This document shows positions 10,315-18,657 of a stretch of DNA of 60,999 nucleotides, piece after piece. Below the pieces are notes generated by a model that saw only the letters and a program-made list of their open reading frames with translations, was not told where the DNA came from and did no database searches. The position numbers and the translations under genes were made by a program. Origin of the DNA: Bacteroidales bacterium (GTDB lineage: Bacteria; Bacteroidota; Bacteroidia; Bacteroidales; WCHB1-69); assembly GCA_017633255.1 (NCBI GenBank), contig JAGBPS010000011.1, forward strand, positions 1 through 60,999, in the 5' to 3' direction. Every line of letters starts with the position of its first letter. Positions within the stretch are counted from its first letter, which is position 1.

Positions 10315-11847
10315 TTAAAAAGTACGAACACTTCTCACAACACCGTTCTCGTTCCTATAGTATCTATACACGTGCCCGTATATATACACGCACCAAGCAG
10401 CGTAGTTGTCTCCATACTCAGTTGACGACCAATAGTACCATCCGCTATTCATTGGGAACTTTGTACCATTAACAACTTGCAAAGAGGCATTGATAGCCAC
10501 TATCTCAGCATAAAGCAGGCGCAATTGACCGGCAGCAGGAATATACCAACCATTATCAAAATCCACCGCATATGCTGCCGGAAATGTGGAAGCTCCACCC
10601 GCATTTCTGATATTCTGTGTGTTTGTGTACCCATCTAAATCCATGATGGCTTCTACAGCACTGGAATAGTTGGTCATAGTGGGAATATTGTTGCCATATC
10701 CACCCCATTTTATACTGGTGTTTTGATCATGCAAATGCACTGCCCATCCATGCATGCCTGTACTATCAACATGGAAGACAATGCCCATTGCCGTTTTACC
10801 CGTCACGGGCCATGCCGACGGTGACACTATACTATTGTCAGAGCATAGAATATCTCCCACATAAACCACTTGATTATTATCCACTTGCACCTCCAACGTT
10901 ACACTTTCACCCTCACAGATAGTATCATCAGAGGCTACAATTGAAACTTCGAACGCCATGGTCAAATGCAACGTCACCACACTGTCACAACCCACAGCAT
11001 TGGTAAATGTCACAGTATAATCACCCGACTGACTGTAAGTAACACCATTCCAAACATATGGAGTTAAAGAAACCACATCGATTTCTTCAGAAGATGTAGC
11101 GTTTACCACAATTGTATGCTGCACTGTATCACTCTTACCGTCCGTCGTGGATGCTGTCACCGTATATGTGGTGGTTTCCATGGGGGTCACCGTAATACCT
11201 GAAGTGGTTTCGCCTGTACTCCAAGAATAGGAGATATCTGGATTATCAATGCTTTTAAATGTCCGCACAGCACGCACATGACAAAATGTCGATTGTCCCA
11301 AGCTACAGAAACCGCCCATGGAACCACTGGATTGTGGTCCTCTGAAATCCACAGCCCATGAGACACCCTCATTGTATTCCGCTGCACACCAATAATATGC
11401 TTCAGACAAATCAGTTCCACCGGCATTAATCAACTCACTGGAAATACGGGGTAATTCTCCAAAAAGCATACACAATTGCCCTGTCGAAGGCAAATACCAC
11501 CCATTATCAATATCCACAACACCCGCCGCATAGTTTGAATTATTGTTCTGATAAGAGCGCAGTGTAACAGTGCGAGTATATCCAGCGGTATCCCGGGTCA
11601 TCTGCGAATAATTATAAAGATAATTGGGGATATTGGGAACATCTGTTCCATTACCCCATGCACATCCTGATGAGGCATCATTTAATGCCACAACCCATCC
11701 ACCACTTCCATCTGGGAAAAGGTAAAAGACTATACCTTGACTACCATCTGGCGCAGTATATAGATCTCCTATACGGTAGTTTTGACCCAGAAGTGTTGTC
11801 CCGCATAGAAGACTAAAAACAAGAATGTATATTTTTTTCAACATCAT
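10315..11847 (-). CDS. Exported protein with two DUF1566/Lcl_C-like domains (paralogue 3)
   Basis: 510 residues beginning with a signal peptide (MMLKKIYILVFSLLCG...GQ). Layout matches its neighbours: first DUF1566-like domain (NGWYLPSTGQL, YYWCAAE, VRAVRTF), a PKD-like segment with TTTYTV, a 'YVWNGVTYSQSGDYTVTF..GCDSVVTLHLT' unit, then a second DUF1566-like domain (GDILCSDN, MHGWAVHLHDQ, NGWYIPAAGQL, YYWSSTE) ending in VRSVRTF. It starts 18 bases after the preceding gene and ends 49 bases before the next signal-peptide start, so co-transcription is likely. The hypervariable part is the residues between the NGW and WSS motifs. No membrane anchor or sorting domain is visible. Confidence 0.87.
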   Translation of the reverse strand: MMLKKIYILVFSLLCGTTLLGQNYRIGDLYTAPDGSQGIVFYLFPDGSGGWVVALNDASSGCAWGNGTDVPNIPNYLYNYSQMTRDTAGYTRTVTLRSYQNNNSNYAAGVVDIDNGWYLPSTGQLCMLFGELPRISSELINAGGTDLSEAYYWCAAEYNEGVSWAVDFRGPQSSGSMGGFCSLGQSTFCHVRAVRTFKSIDNPDISYSWSTGETTSGITVTPMETTTYTVTASTTDGKSDTVQHTIVVNATSSEEIDVVSLTPYVWNGVTYSQSGDYTVTFTNAVGCDSVVTLHLTMAFEVSIVASDDTICEGESVTLEVQVDNNQVVYVGDILCSDNSIVSPSAWPVTGKTAMGIVFHVDSTGMHGWAVHLHDQNTSIKWGGYGNNIPTMTNYSSAVEAIMDLDGYTNTQNIRNAGGASTFPAAYAVDFDNGWYIPAAGQLRLLYAEIVAINASLQVVNGTKFPMNSGWYYWSSTEYGDNYAAWCVYIYGHVYRYYRNENGVVRSVRTF

Positions 11848-11865
11848 AATACATTAAGAACAAAA

Positions 11866-13395
11866 CTAAAATGAACGGACACTTCTAATCTTTACACCAG
11901 TATAACTCTTTCCTGTCAGTGTCAAATCACCACCCCCATGAAGCCGCCATACTACACTTTCATTATTTTCAGTTGAAGATAAATAATCTGTGTAAATATC
12001 TGTCTGAAAGCTCGTACCACCAGCAGCCGAGATTGAATAATTTACAGTAGAGTAGTTGGAAAACAATATGCGTAATTGTCCAATAGCAGGCAAATACCAT
12101 CCATTCTCAAAATCAACGAGATAGGCGGCAGGATAAGAATTCGCATCACCCGTGGATCTTATTTTTTCTGTATTTGAATATCCATTTAAATCATATATAA
12201 CATTTCTAGAATATGAATAATTTTGAAGTGTTGGAATATCGTATGTATAATCTCCCCATGCAACACCACCAGTGCTCTGATCTTCCAAATGCACCGCCCA
12301 TCCGTGTTCACCCGTATTGTCCACATAGAACACAACACCTTTGGCAGTTTTGCCCTCCATAGGCCATTCTTTATACTTCACAAAAGTGCCATCCGTGCAT
12401 ATTATATCACCAACAGCCACAGGTTGTGGTGCTGTTTGCGCCTGTAACATTACACTTTCTCCCTCACAAATTGTGCTGGCAGAAGGAATAATGACCATAT
12501 CCAAAGGAATGTCCACCGTCAAATGCAGCGTCACAATGCTGTCACAGCCCACAGCGTTGGTAAAGGTCTGTGTATAATCGCCAGAGTGACTGTATACTAT
12601 ACCATTCCATGTGTAAGGAATTTCGGAAAACACCGTGAATTCACTGGAAGAGGGTTCTCCCACCACAATGGTCTTCTCCACCGTATCCGACCCTCCAATC
12701 GTGCTGAAAACGGTGACAGTATAGGTGGTTGTCTGTGCAGGCGAGACTGTGATATCCGGGGTGGTGTCTCCTGTGTTCCATACATAGTGCAAATCGACAT
12801 ACGACTCATAGGTGAAGCTGCGGACAGCACGAACACGATAACTATAAGTTTTTGTGTTACTGCTGATAGTTCCACTATTATTAAATTCACCAAAATCCAC
12901 CAGCCAAGCACTACTTGACATTCTTTCAGCACTGGTCCAGTAATACGCATTGGACAACGTCGTACCTCCGGCGCTTGTGAGTGCAGATGCGATTAACGGC
13001 AACTGTCCATACAATGTGGCCAACTGTCCGGGAGCTGGCAGCACCCATCCGTTAGCAAAATCCACTTTACCCGCCGCATAGTTCGTATTGTTGTTCTGGT
13101 AGTTACGCAAAACCCTCGTGTGGGCATATCCGGCCGTATCGCTCATAAGGTTCTGTCTATAGGTGGATTCCAGATTTGTCAAACCCGGCACATCAACACT
13201 CGTGCCCCACGGGCAACCAGAGGAGGCGTCGTTCAACGCAACCACCCAGCCGCCACTTCCGTCAGGATGGAGATAATAGACAATGCCCTTGCTGCCATCC
13301 GGTGCAGTATAAAGATCGCCCACTTTGTACGTCTGCCCCTCCACAAGCGACAGCGTGCATAAACAAAGGGTTAGTATAATTAATATTTTTTGCAT
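11866..13395 (-). CDS. Exported protein with two DUF1566/Lcl_C-like domains (paralogue 2)
   Basis: 509 residues with signal peptide MQKILIILTLCLCTLS..EGQ. Two DUF1566-like domains flank a PKD-like segment (YVWNTGDTTPDITVSPAQT) and one 'YTWNGIVYSHSGDYTQTF..GCDSIVTLHLT' repeat. The second domain carries GDIICTDG, GEHGWAVHLEDQ and NGWYLPAIGQL. Its terminal part departs most from the family: the usual YYWSSTE is replaced by DYLSSTE, and the usual glycine after it is shifted. Gaps to both neighbours are under 40 bases. Function is not known; the layout suggests a small ligand-binding surface or periplasmic protein. Confidence 0.87.
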   Translation of the reverse strand: MQKILIILTLCLCTLSLVEGQTYKVGDLYTAPDGSKGIVYYLHPDGSGGWVVALNDASSGCPWGTSVDVPGLTNLESTYRQNLMSDTAGYAHTRVLRNYQNNNTNYAAGKVDFANGWVLPAPGQLATLYGQLPLIASALTSAGGTTLSNAYYWTSAERMSSSAWLVDFGEFNNSGTISSNTKTYSYRVRAVRSFTYESYVDLHYVWNTGDTTPDITVSPAQTTTYTVTVFSTIGGSDTVEKTIVVGEPSSSEFTVFSEIPYTWNGIVYSHSGDYTQTFTNAVGCDSIVTLHLTVDIPLDMVIIPSASTICEGESVMLQAQTAPQPVAVGDIICTDGTFVKYKEWPMEGKTAKGVVFYVDNTGEHGWAVHLEDQSTGGVAWGDYTYDIPTLQNYSYSRNVIYDLNGYSNTEKIRSTGDANSYPAAYLVDFENGWYLPAIGQLRILFSNYSTVNYSISAAGGTSFQTDIYTDYLSSTENNESVVWRLHGGGDLTLTGKSYTGVKIRSVRSF

Positions 13396-13432
13396 TAGGA
13401 ACTATCTTTTATGAATTATTATAATCTTCGTA

Positions 13433-14980
13433 TCAAAAATTACGTGCGCAACGTATCCTTTGTTCGTAAGTCTTGGTATTTGAACGTATGCAGCCGTCAT
13501 TTCCTAAACTCCATGCACTATTCTGACTGTTTTCTGTTGACGACCAATAAGTGAAAGAACTGTTCATAGGTATCTGAGTGCCTCCCACCATTTGCAAAGA
13601 GGCATTCACTTTCAAAATCCCATTGAACAAAATCCGCAACTGGCCAGCAGCTGGCAAGTACCATCCGTTAGCAAAATCCGCCGCATAAGCCGCGGGAAAA
13701 TAGGTGGCACTACTATAATTACGGATTATCTGTGTATTGCTATAACCATCCATATCATAGGCTGCATTACGGGAGTTGTTACGATTGGACAAGTTATAGA
13801 CATCCGAAGTATTGATAGACCATACCATGGTCGTCGCTTCTTCCTGCAAATGCAACGCCCATCCGTGTTCGCCGGTGTTATCTACATAAAAGACGACAGC
13901 CATGGCGGTCTTTCCTGATTCGGCAAATGCAAAAGGACTCACCGTTGTACCGTCAGTGCATAGAATGTCCCCCACCCTTACAGCTGGAAGTTCTGGATTG
14001 ATGACAAATGAGGAATCATTCAGAACCTCTGCCACCAAAGAGACCTCGTCTCCCACACAAATGCTATCGTCAATAGCGGTAACAACCACATTGGGAATAT
14101 ACGTTACGGTCAGATGCATCGTCACCACACTGTCGCAGCCATCCACACTAGTATAATTACGGGTATAATCCCCGGATTTGTCGTAGGTAATGCCGTCCCA
14201 TGTATAAGGTTCCGTCGTATCAATGGAAAACTCACTGGGCAAACTGCCTTGTACCACAATCGTATGTTCCACCGTGTCCGCATACGTTCTACCCGTCACA
14301 GACACTGTAACCGTGTATGTGGTAGTCTGTCCTGGCACCACGGTGATGTTCGGTGTCGCCGCACCGGTACTCCACTGATAGGAATAACCTTCAGAAATGT
14401 AGTCGAAACTGCGGATAGCCCTGACACGAAATTTGTCGGTTTTCGTTTGATCAGAAAAAGAACCGTTATTTCCAGCAGAACCGAAATCCACTGTCCATGC
14501 TCTATTATCTTGCCGCTCCGCACTACACCAATATCTATTATTGGCCATATCCGTTCCTCCGGCTTGTACAAGGGCTGGAGAAACAAATGAAAGACGCGAG
14601 TATAGTGTCATAAGCTGTTGAGGGGAAGGCAGATACCATCCGTTGACAAAATCCACCACCCCTGCTGCATAAGCAGGATTGTTATTTTGAAAGTTTCGCA
14701 GAATCTGCGTATTTGTATATCCATCATAATCCCCTAACAATGGCCATGGATTAAAATCACTGTCATACAGACCTGGAACATTCTCTGCTTCGCCCCATGC
14801 GCAACTCGTAGAGGCATCCTCCAGAGCCACCACCCAACCGCCACTGCCATCAGGAAGGATGTAAAAAACAATACCTTGACTGCCATCAGGTGCTGTATAT
14901 AAATCCCCCACATGATAAGTCTGCGCCATCATCAGCAATCCAAAACAACAGGTCAGCAGGGTCAATATTATCTTTTTCAT
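13433..14980 (-). CDS. Exported protein with two DUF1566/Lcl_C-like domains (paralogue 1)
   Basis: 515 residues from the ATG at 14980, which begins MKKIILTLLTCCFG..AQ; an in-frame ATG nine bases further upstream is also possible. The first DUF1566-like domain has GDLYTAPDG, NGWYLPSPQQL and RYWCSAE. It is followed by a PKD-like YQWSTGAATPNITV segment, one 'YTWDGITYDKSGDYTRNY..GCDSVVTMHLT' unit and a second DUF1566-like domain (GDILCTDG, GEHGWALHL, NGWYLPAAGQL, TYWSSTE). It ends IRCARNF rather than the VRSVRSF of its paralogues. It sits 34 bases after the preceding gene in the same direction. Confidence 0.86.
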   Translation of the reverse strand: MKKIILTLLTCCFGLLMMAQTYHVGDLYTAPDGSQGIVFYILPDGSGGWVVALEDASTSCAWGEAENVPGLYDSDFNPWPLLGDYDGYTNTQILRNFQNNNPAYAAGVVDFVNGWYLPSPQQLMTLYSRLSFVSPALVQAGGTDMANNRYWCSAERQDNRAWTVDFGSAGNNGSFSDQTKTDKFRVRAIRSFDYISEGYSYQWSTGAATPNITVVPGQTTTYTVTVSVTGRTYADTVEHTIVVQGSLPSEFSIDTTEPYTWDGITYDKSGDYTRNYTSVDGCDSVVTMHLTVTYIPNVVVTAIDDSICVGDEVSLVAEVLNDSSFVINPELPAVRVGDILCTDGTTVSPFAFAESGKTAMAVVFYVDNTGEHGWALHLQEEATTMVWSINTSDVYNLSNRNNSRNAAYDMDGYSNTQIIRNYSSATYFPAAYAADFANGWYLPAAGQLRILFNGILKVNASLQMVGGTQIPMNSSFTYWSSTENSQNSAWSLGNDGCIRSNTKTYEQRIRCARNF

Positions 14981-15014
14981 ATTTCCCATTTTCCTTTTAT
15001 AATCGTATTATTGG

Positions 15015-17111
15015 TTAAAATGATCTGATACTCCGGACATTCACGGCATCGTAATTTTTTGAGTAACTGCTAATGGCTCCGAAGGATTCAATCAGATATG
15101 CCGAGTTAGCTGTTGCTTCAGTGGACGACCAGTATCTCCAAGTACTTGAGTTATCAGGCATTGGTGTTCCGTCAACAATATTTATTGAATTATTGACAGT
15201 CACTCTCTCAGCGTATAATATTTTCAATTGGCCGCAAGCGGGCAAAAACCAACCATTACCAAAGTCTACCGTCCATGCGGCAGGATAGGCAGAAGAACCA
15301 TTATAATAACGAATTGACAGGGTATTGGTATAGCCGTCCATATCCAAGACTGCCGCCCGTGAACCAGAAACATTAGTTAAATAGGGTATATCCACTCCAT
15401 ATCCGCCCCATTTAATTTGGTTTCCTTGATCATTCAGATGCACTGCCCATCCATGTTCGCCAGTGTTGTCCACATAGAACACAACACCCATGGCTGTCTT
15501 TCCAGACGCGGCATACTCAGAAGCTTTCACGGTGGCACCATCGGTACAGAGAATGTCACCCACCCCTACTGCGGGCGGCGGTGGCGGCGTAACGTATGCG
15601 GAAGCATCATGCACCACAGTTCCCAGTATCACTTCTTCCCCTGCGCAAATCGTGTCGTCAGTGGCGATGATAGTGGCTTGCAACGGTTCGACGACCGTCA
15701 ACCGCAACATCACCACACTATCACAACCATTGCTGGACTCCAATATTTGTGTATACTCGCCTGACATGGTGAGAGTATCTCCATTGAAGTAGTAACTTTC
15801 TCCCGTGCAGATAGTCGCAACGATAAGAGTAGCATCCGGCTCAATGGATACCACCTCATATGCACCTATATCAACAGTATGGCAAACAATTCTGTTGTAT
15901 CCACTTATATCTAATTCCCATGAAACACACGCATTATCCCCCGCATTCACCGCTACCGCCCCCTCCTGAAGACTGAAATCCAAGGCATTGTCCACAAAAA
16001 TGCTGGTATCTTCTCCGGTAATATTATTTTCCGACAACACCGGAACGTTGGTCACAGGAATAATTTCATTATTCAGTATGAGATTATTACAAAGGGATAG
16101 CAATCCCGCATCTTCCTGAAACACAATAAAAGCTTCTCTGGCAGAGTACAACTCGAAAGCACCTACGTCAACCGTATTTTGCTGTACCCTTTTTTCACGT
16201 CGCAAATCCCTACCCCATATCACACAGTCATTGTCCCCTGCATTCACCGCCACCGATCCCGGCTTAATGCTGAAATCCAGATGGTTATCTGTAAAAACCA
16301 AAGTATCCTCTCCCACAATATTACTGGCCGAAAGAGTTGATACATTCATCAAATTATCAATCCCATTGTTCAAGATAAGATTATTGCATAGCTGAAGACT
16401 TCCTGCAAGCTCTTGACACATAATATAAGAAGTATCCTCATGATTGAAATACACTTCAAACGCACCCACATCAACAGCATTCTGTTGGGCACGTTTTTCT
16501 CGACGCATGTCAAAACTCCATCCTTCACAACTATTATCACCCGCATTCATCGCCACCGACCCTGGCTTAATACTGAAATCCAAGTGATTGTCAGTAAAAA
16601 TTAGGGTGTCCTCACCTGTAATATTATTCGCCGGAAGAGTCGACACATTCATCAGATTATCAATCCCGTTATTCAAAATGAGATTGTTACATAGTTGAAG
16701 ATTTCCTATGGCTTCTTGGCACATGACATACGAAGTGTCCTCATGATGGAAATATACTTCGAAGGCTCCCACATCAACGGTATTCTGTCGGGTCCTTTTT
16801 TCACGACGCAAATCAAAATTCCACCTCTCACAGCTATTGTCACCAGTATTTACCGCTGACGCCCCTGGCTTAATGCTGAAATCCAAATGGTTGTCAATAA
16901 AAACATCAGTGATTTCCCCTGCGATGTTATTGGCAGGCAAGGTCGAAACGTTCGTCCCGGCATTTGCTACATTGTTCAAAATTAGATTATTACACAATTG
17001 CAACGTTCCACCAGCCTCTTGGCAAACAGCATACTGCAAGGACTGGGCGCGAAGACTGCTCATCACAACCAGCAACATCAATACCACACACCAAGTCCTT
17101 TTTCTATACAT
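15015..17111 (-). CDS. Exported repeat protein: four beta-helix-cap repeats fused to a DUF1566-like domain
   Basis: About 698 residues. The ATG at 17111 (MYRKRTWCVVLMLLVVMSSLRAQ, a good signal peptide) is preferred over one at 17171. After the signal come four repeats of about 90-100 residues. Each holds LCNNLILNN, a 'N(I/V)SxLPANNI.GE' segment, NHLDFSIKPG, AxNAGDNxC, an arginine-rich RREKR and VDVGAFE; the fourth copy is diverged and ends VDIGAYE. One 'YYFNGDTLTMSGEYTQI..GCDSVVMLRLT' repeat and a C-terminal DUF1566-like domain (GDILCTDG, GEHGWAVHLNDQ, NGWFLPACGQL, RYWSSTE) follow. The repeated words look like the last rung and cap of a right-handed beta-helix protein copied without the helix. 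The C-terminal third is clearly homologous to the neighbours downstream. Confidence 0.86.
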   Translation of the reverse strand: MYRKRTWCVVLMLLVVMSSLRAQSLQYAVCQEAGGTLQLCNNLILNNVANAGTNVSTLPANNIAGEITDVFIDNHLDFSIKPGASAVNTGDNSCERWNFDLRREKRTRQNTVDVGAFEVYFHHEDTSYVMCQEAIGNLQLCNNLILNNGIDNLMNVSTLPANNITGEDTLIFTDNHLDFSIKPGSVAMNAGDNSCEGWSFDMRREKRAQQNAVDVGAFEVYFNHEDTSYIMCQELAGSLQLCNNLILNNGIDNLMNVSTLSASNIVGEDTLVFTDNHLDFSIKPGSVAVNAGDNDCVIWGRDLRREKRVQQNTVDVGAFELYSAREAFIVFQEDAGLLSLCNNLILNNEIIPVTNVPVLSENNITGEDTSIFVDNALDFSLQEGAVAVNAGDNACVSWELDISGYNRIVCHTVDIGAYEVVSIEPDATLIVATICTGESYYFNGDTLTMSGEYTQILESSNGCDSVVMLRLTVVEPLQATIIATDDTICAGEEVILGTVVHDASAYVTPPPPPAVGVGDILCTDGATVKASEYAASGKTAMGVVFYVDNTGEHGWAVHLNDQGNQIKWGGYGVDIPYLTNVSGSRAAVLDMDGYTNTLSIRYYNGSSAYPAAWTVDFGNGWFLPACGQLKILYAERVTVNNSINIVDGTPMPDNSSTWRYWSSTEATANSAYLIESFGAISSYSKNYDAVNVRSIRSF

Positions 17112-17190
17112 TAACACCGTCTTTTTTCTTGTCAACTTATTGTTTTTTTTCAGAAATAACACAAACTTCATGCTATTGAGATTTAGAATT

Positions 17191-18540
17191 TCACTCCTGA
17201 TCTCTTAGACAACGAACAGAAAAACCATCATGTTTTGACTGGGAACCGCTGTTCACAACAGCACTATTGTGTATAAATTCTCGCTTCTTTCCACCATAAT
17301 CACTATCTTCGGTAGCGGTCCAAAAGCAAGTCTTACTTCCAAAGTCATTGTAATCAACATACCATGTTCCAACACTTTGAGAGGTCTTTGCTATGCCCGC
17401 TGGCATTGCATTGAAGAAGCTGGCATTATTTAATTCCTGTGTATTTCCTATGTCACATATAGTTCCCGATGAATTCCACCCCGTGGCGGATGCCAATGAT
17501 TTTGCAATAGATGTTATGTTATCATTGCAATGAAATGCTGTGTGATTTTGAAGATAATCCGTCAGCTGAGTCCACTCCGAATCACTCGGAACGTGCCATC
17601 CCGTAGGGCAAACACCTCTAACTCCAGACGGATTGGCATTAGAACTGGCGACACCATTCATTACTGCATACCAATTGTACGTATATCCATATGTGGGAAG
17701 AATACCAGTATTATTGTTAGGATTATACCTACGGGGAACATCCGTGAAAGAAGCACCACCCAAAATAATGCTCGTCCCATCAGCATACCGGGTAGTACGC
17801 AGGTTTTCCCTCATCCAACACTGTTCTCCAATAACTATCGTGGTATAGGTATTGCCATCAATATCATTCACCGTTCCACAGTTGGAAACTGAATAGTTGG
17901 CGGTAATAGTATTGTTCGTCAATATGCCATCTGTACCGGCAACGGCAGGTCCGTTGTTAGCAAAATTATAAGCCACCACACAATTGAACAGGCTTCCGTT
18001 ACTCTGCACATACGCACCACCTCCCTTGGCAGTGAGATTGTCCTCATCAATAGCATAGTTACGGATGATAATACAGTGTTGCACGGTGCCTCCATTGATC
18101 AATACACCTCCACCATTACCCATCACCTTCCCCTTTGTAATCACGCAACCTTCTAATTTGCCACCAGTGTTCACCGTAGCCACACGATTTGAATTCTCGC
18201 CACTCAATATCGTACACAATGTTGGATAATCCCAGTTGGCATTCGTACCTGGATAAAGGCGTTGCGTAGTATCTGTACCCGTGGAAGATGAAGCATATCC
18301 CCCTGTTACCGTCACCCCATCCGGAATAGTTAAATTTTGGCAGGTGTATGATCCCACTTTCATATAAATATGCGTAGGACCTGAAACCGCCGACAATGCA
18401 TCCGACAATGTGGATTTAGCTTCCCCCCATGTCAAGCCTGTATTGTAGCTATTTCCATCTTGGGAGACAAAAATTACAGTTTGGGCAGAGACAACCATAG
18501 CCCAAATAATTGATAAAAGAAACAATATCAATCTTCTCAT
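17191..18540 (-). CDS. Exported beta-helix protein with C-terminal FISUMP domain
   Basis: 449 residues with signal peptide MRRLILFLLSIIWAMVVSAQ. Residues 22-210 resemble a short right-handed parallel beta-helix of the Pmp-like kind (GLTWGEAKSTLSDAL, GGGVLINGG, KGGGAYVQS). From about residue 215, DIDGNTY.TIVIGEQCWM.ENL, GYTYNWYAV, GVCPTGWHVPSDSEW and FWTATE..FSVRCLRD match the Fibrobacter succinogenes major paralogous (FISUMP) domain, usual length about 200. It is the first gene of the tight run leading to 8652 and may head that operon. The substrate or ligand is unknown. Confidence 0.88.
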   Translation of the reverse strand: MRRLILFLLSIIWAMVVSAQTVIFVSQDGNSYNTGLTWGEAKSTLSDALSAVSGPTHIYMKVGSYTCQNLTIPDGVTVTGGYASSSTGTDTTQRLYPGTNANWDYPTLCTILSGENSNRVATVNTGGKLEGCVITKGKVMGNGGGVLINGGTVQHCIIIRNYAIDEDNLTAKGGGAYVQSNGSLFNCVVAYNFANNGPAVAGTDGILTNNTITANYSVSNCGTVNDIDGNTYTTIVIGEQCWMRENLRTTRYADGTSIILGGASFTDVPRRYNPNNNTGILPTYGYTYNWYAVMNGVASSNANPSGVRGVCPTGWHVPSDSEWTQLTDYLQNHTAFHCNDNITSIAKSLASATGWNSSGTICDIGNTQELNNASFFNAMPAGIAKTSQSVGTWYVDYNDFGSKTCFWTATEDSDYGGKKREFIHNSAVVNSGSQSKHDGFSVRCLRDQE

Positions 18541-18657
18541 AATTATAATTCTTAAATTAATTATATAATTTCACAAAAAAAATTCTCCGATTACAATCCT
18601 TTTTTTCCCATTTCAAAACAACTTATAACATACAACAATTTTCCAAGTCACCCCTCT
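18541..18657 (-). other. Intergenic region between giant adhesin and FISUMP gene
   Basis: AT-rich 117-base gap. On the minus strand a TTTG followed after 18 bases by TAATTTAA (6 of 8 matches to TAnnTTTG) could be a weak promoter for the seven-gene run. No clear terminator hairpin is visible. Confidence 0.3.

Noticed and set aside
8712..17111. C-terminal phenylalanine of the array proteins as an outer-membrane barrel signal
   Set aside because: The same VRAVRSF ending closes the internal DUF1566-like domains, so the phenylalanine belongs to that domain; the proteins are not barrels.
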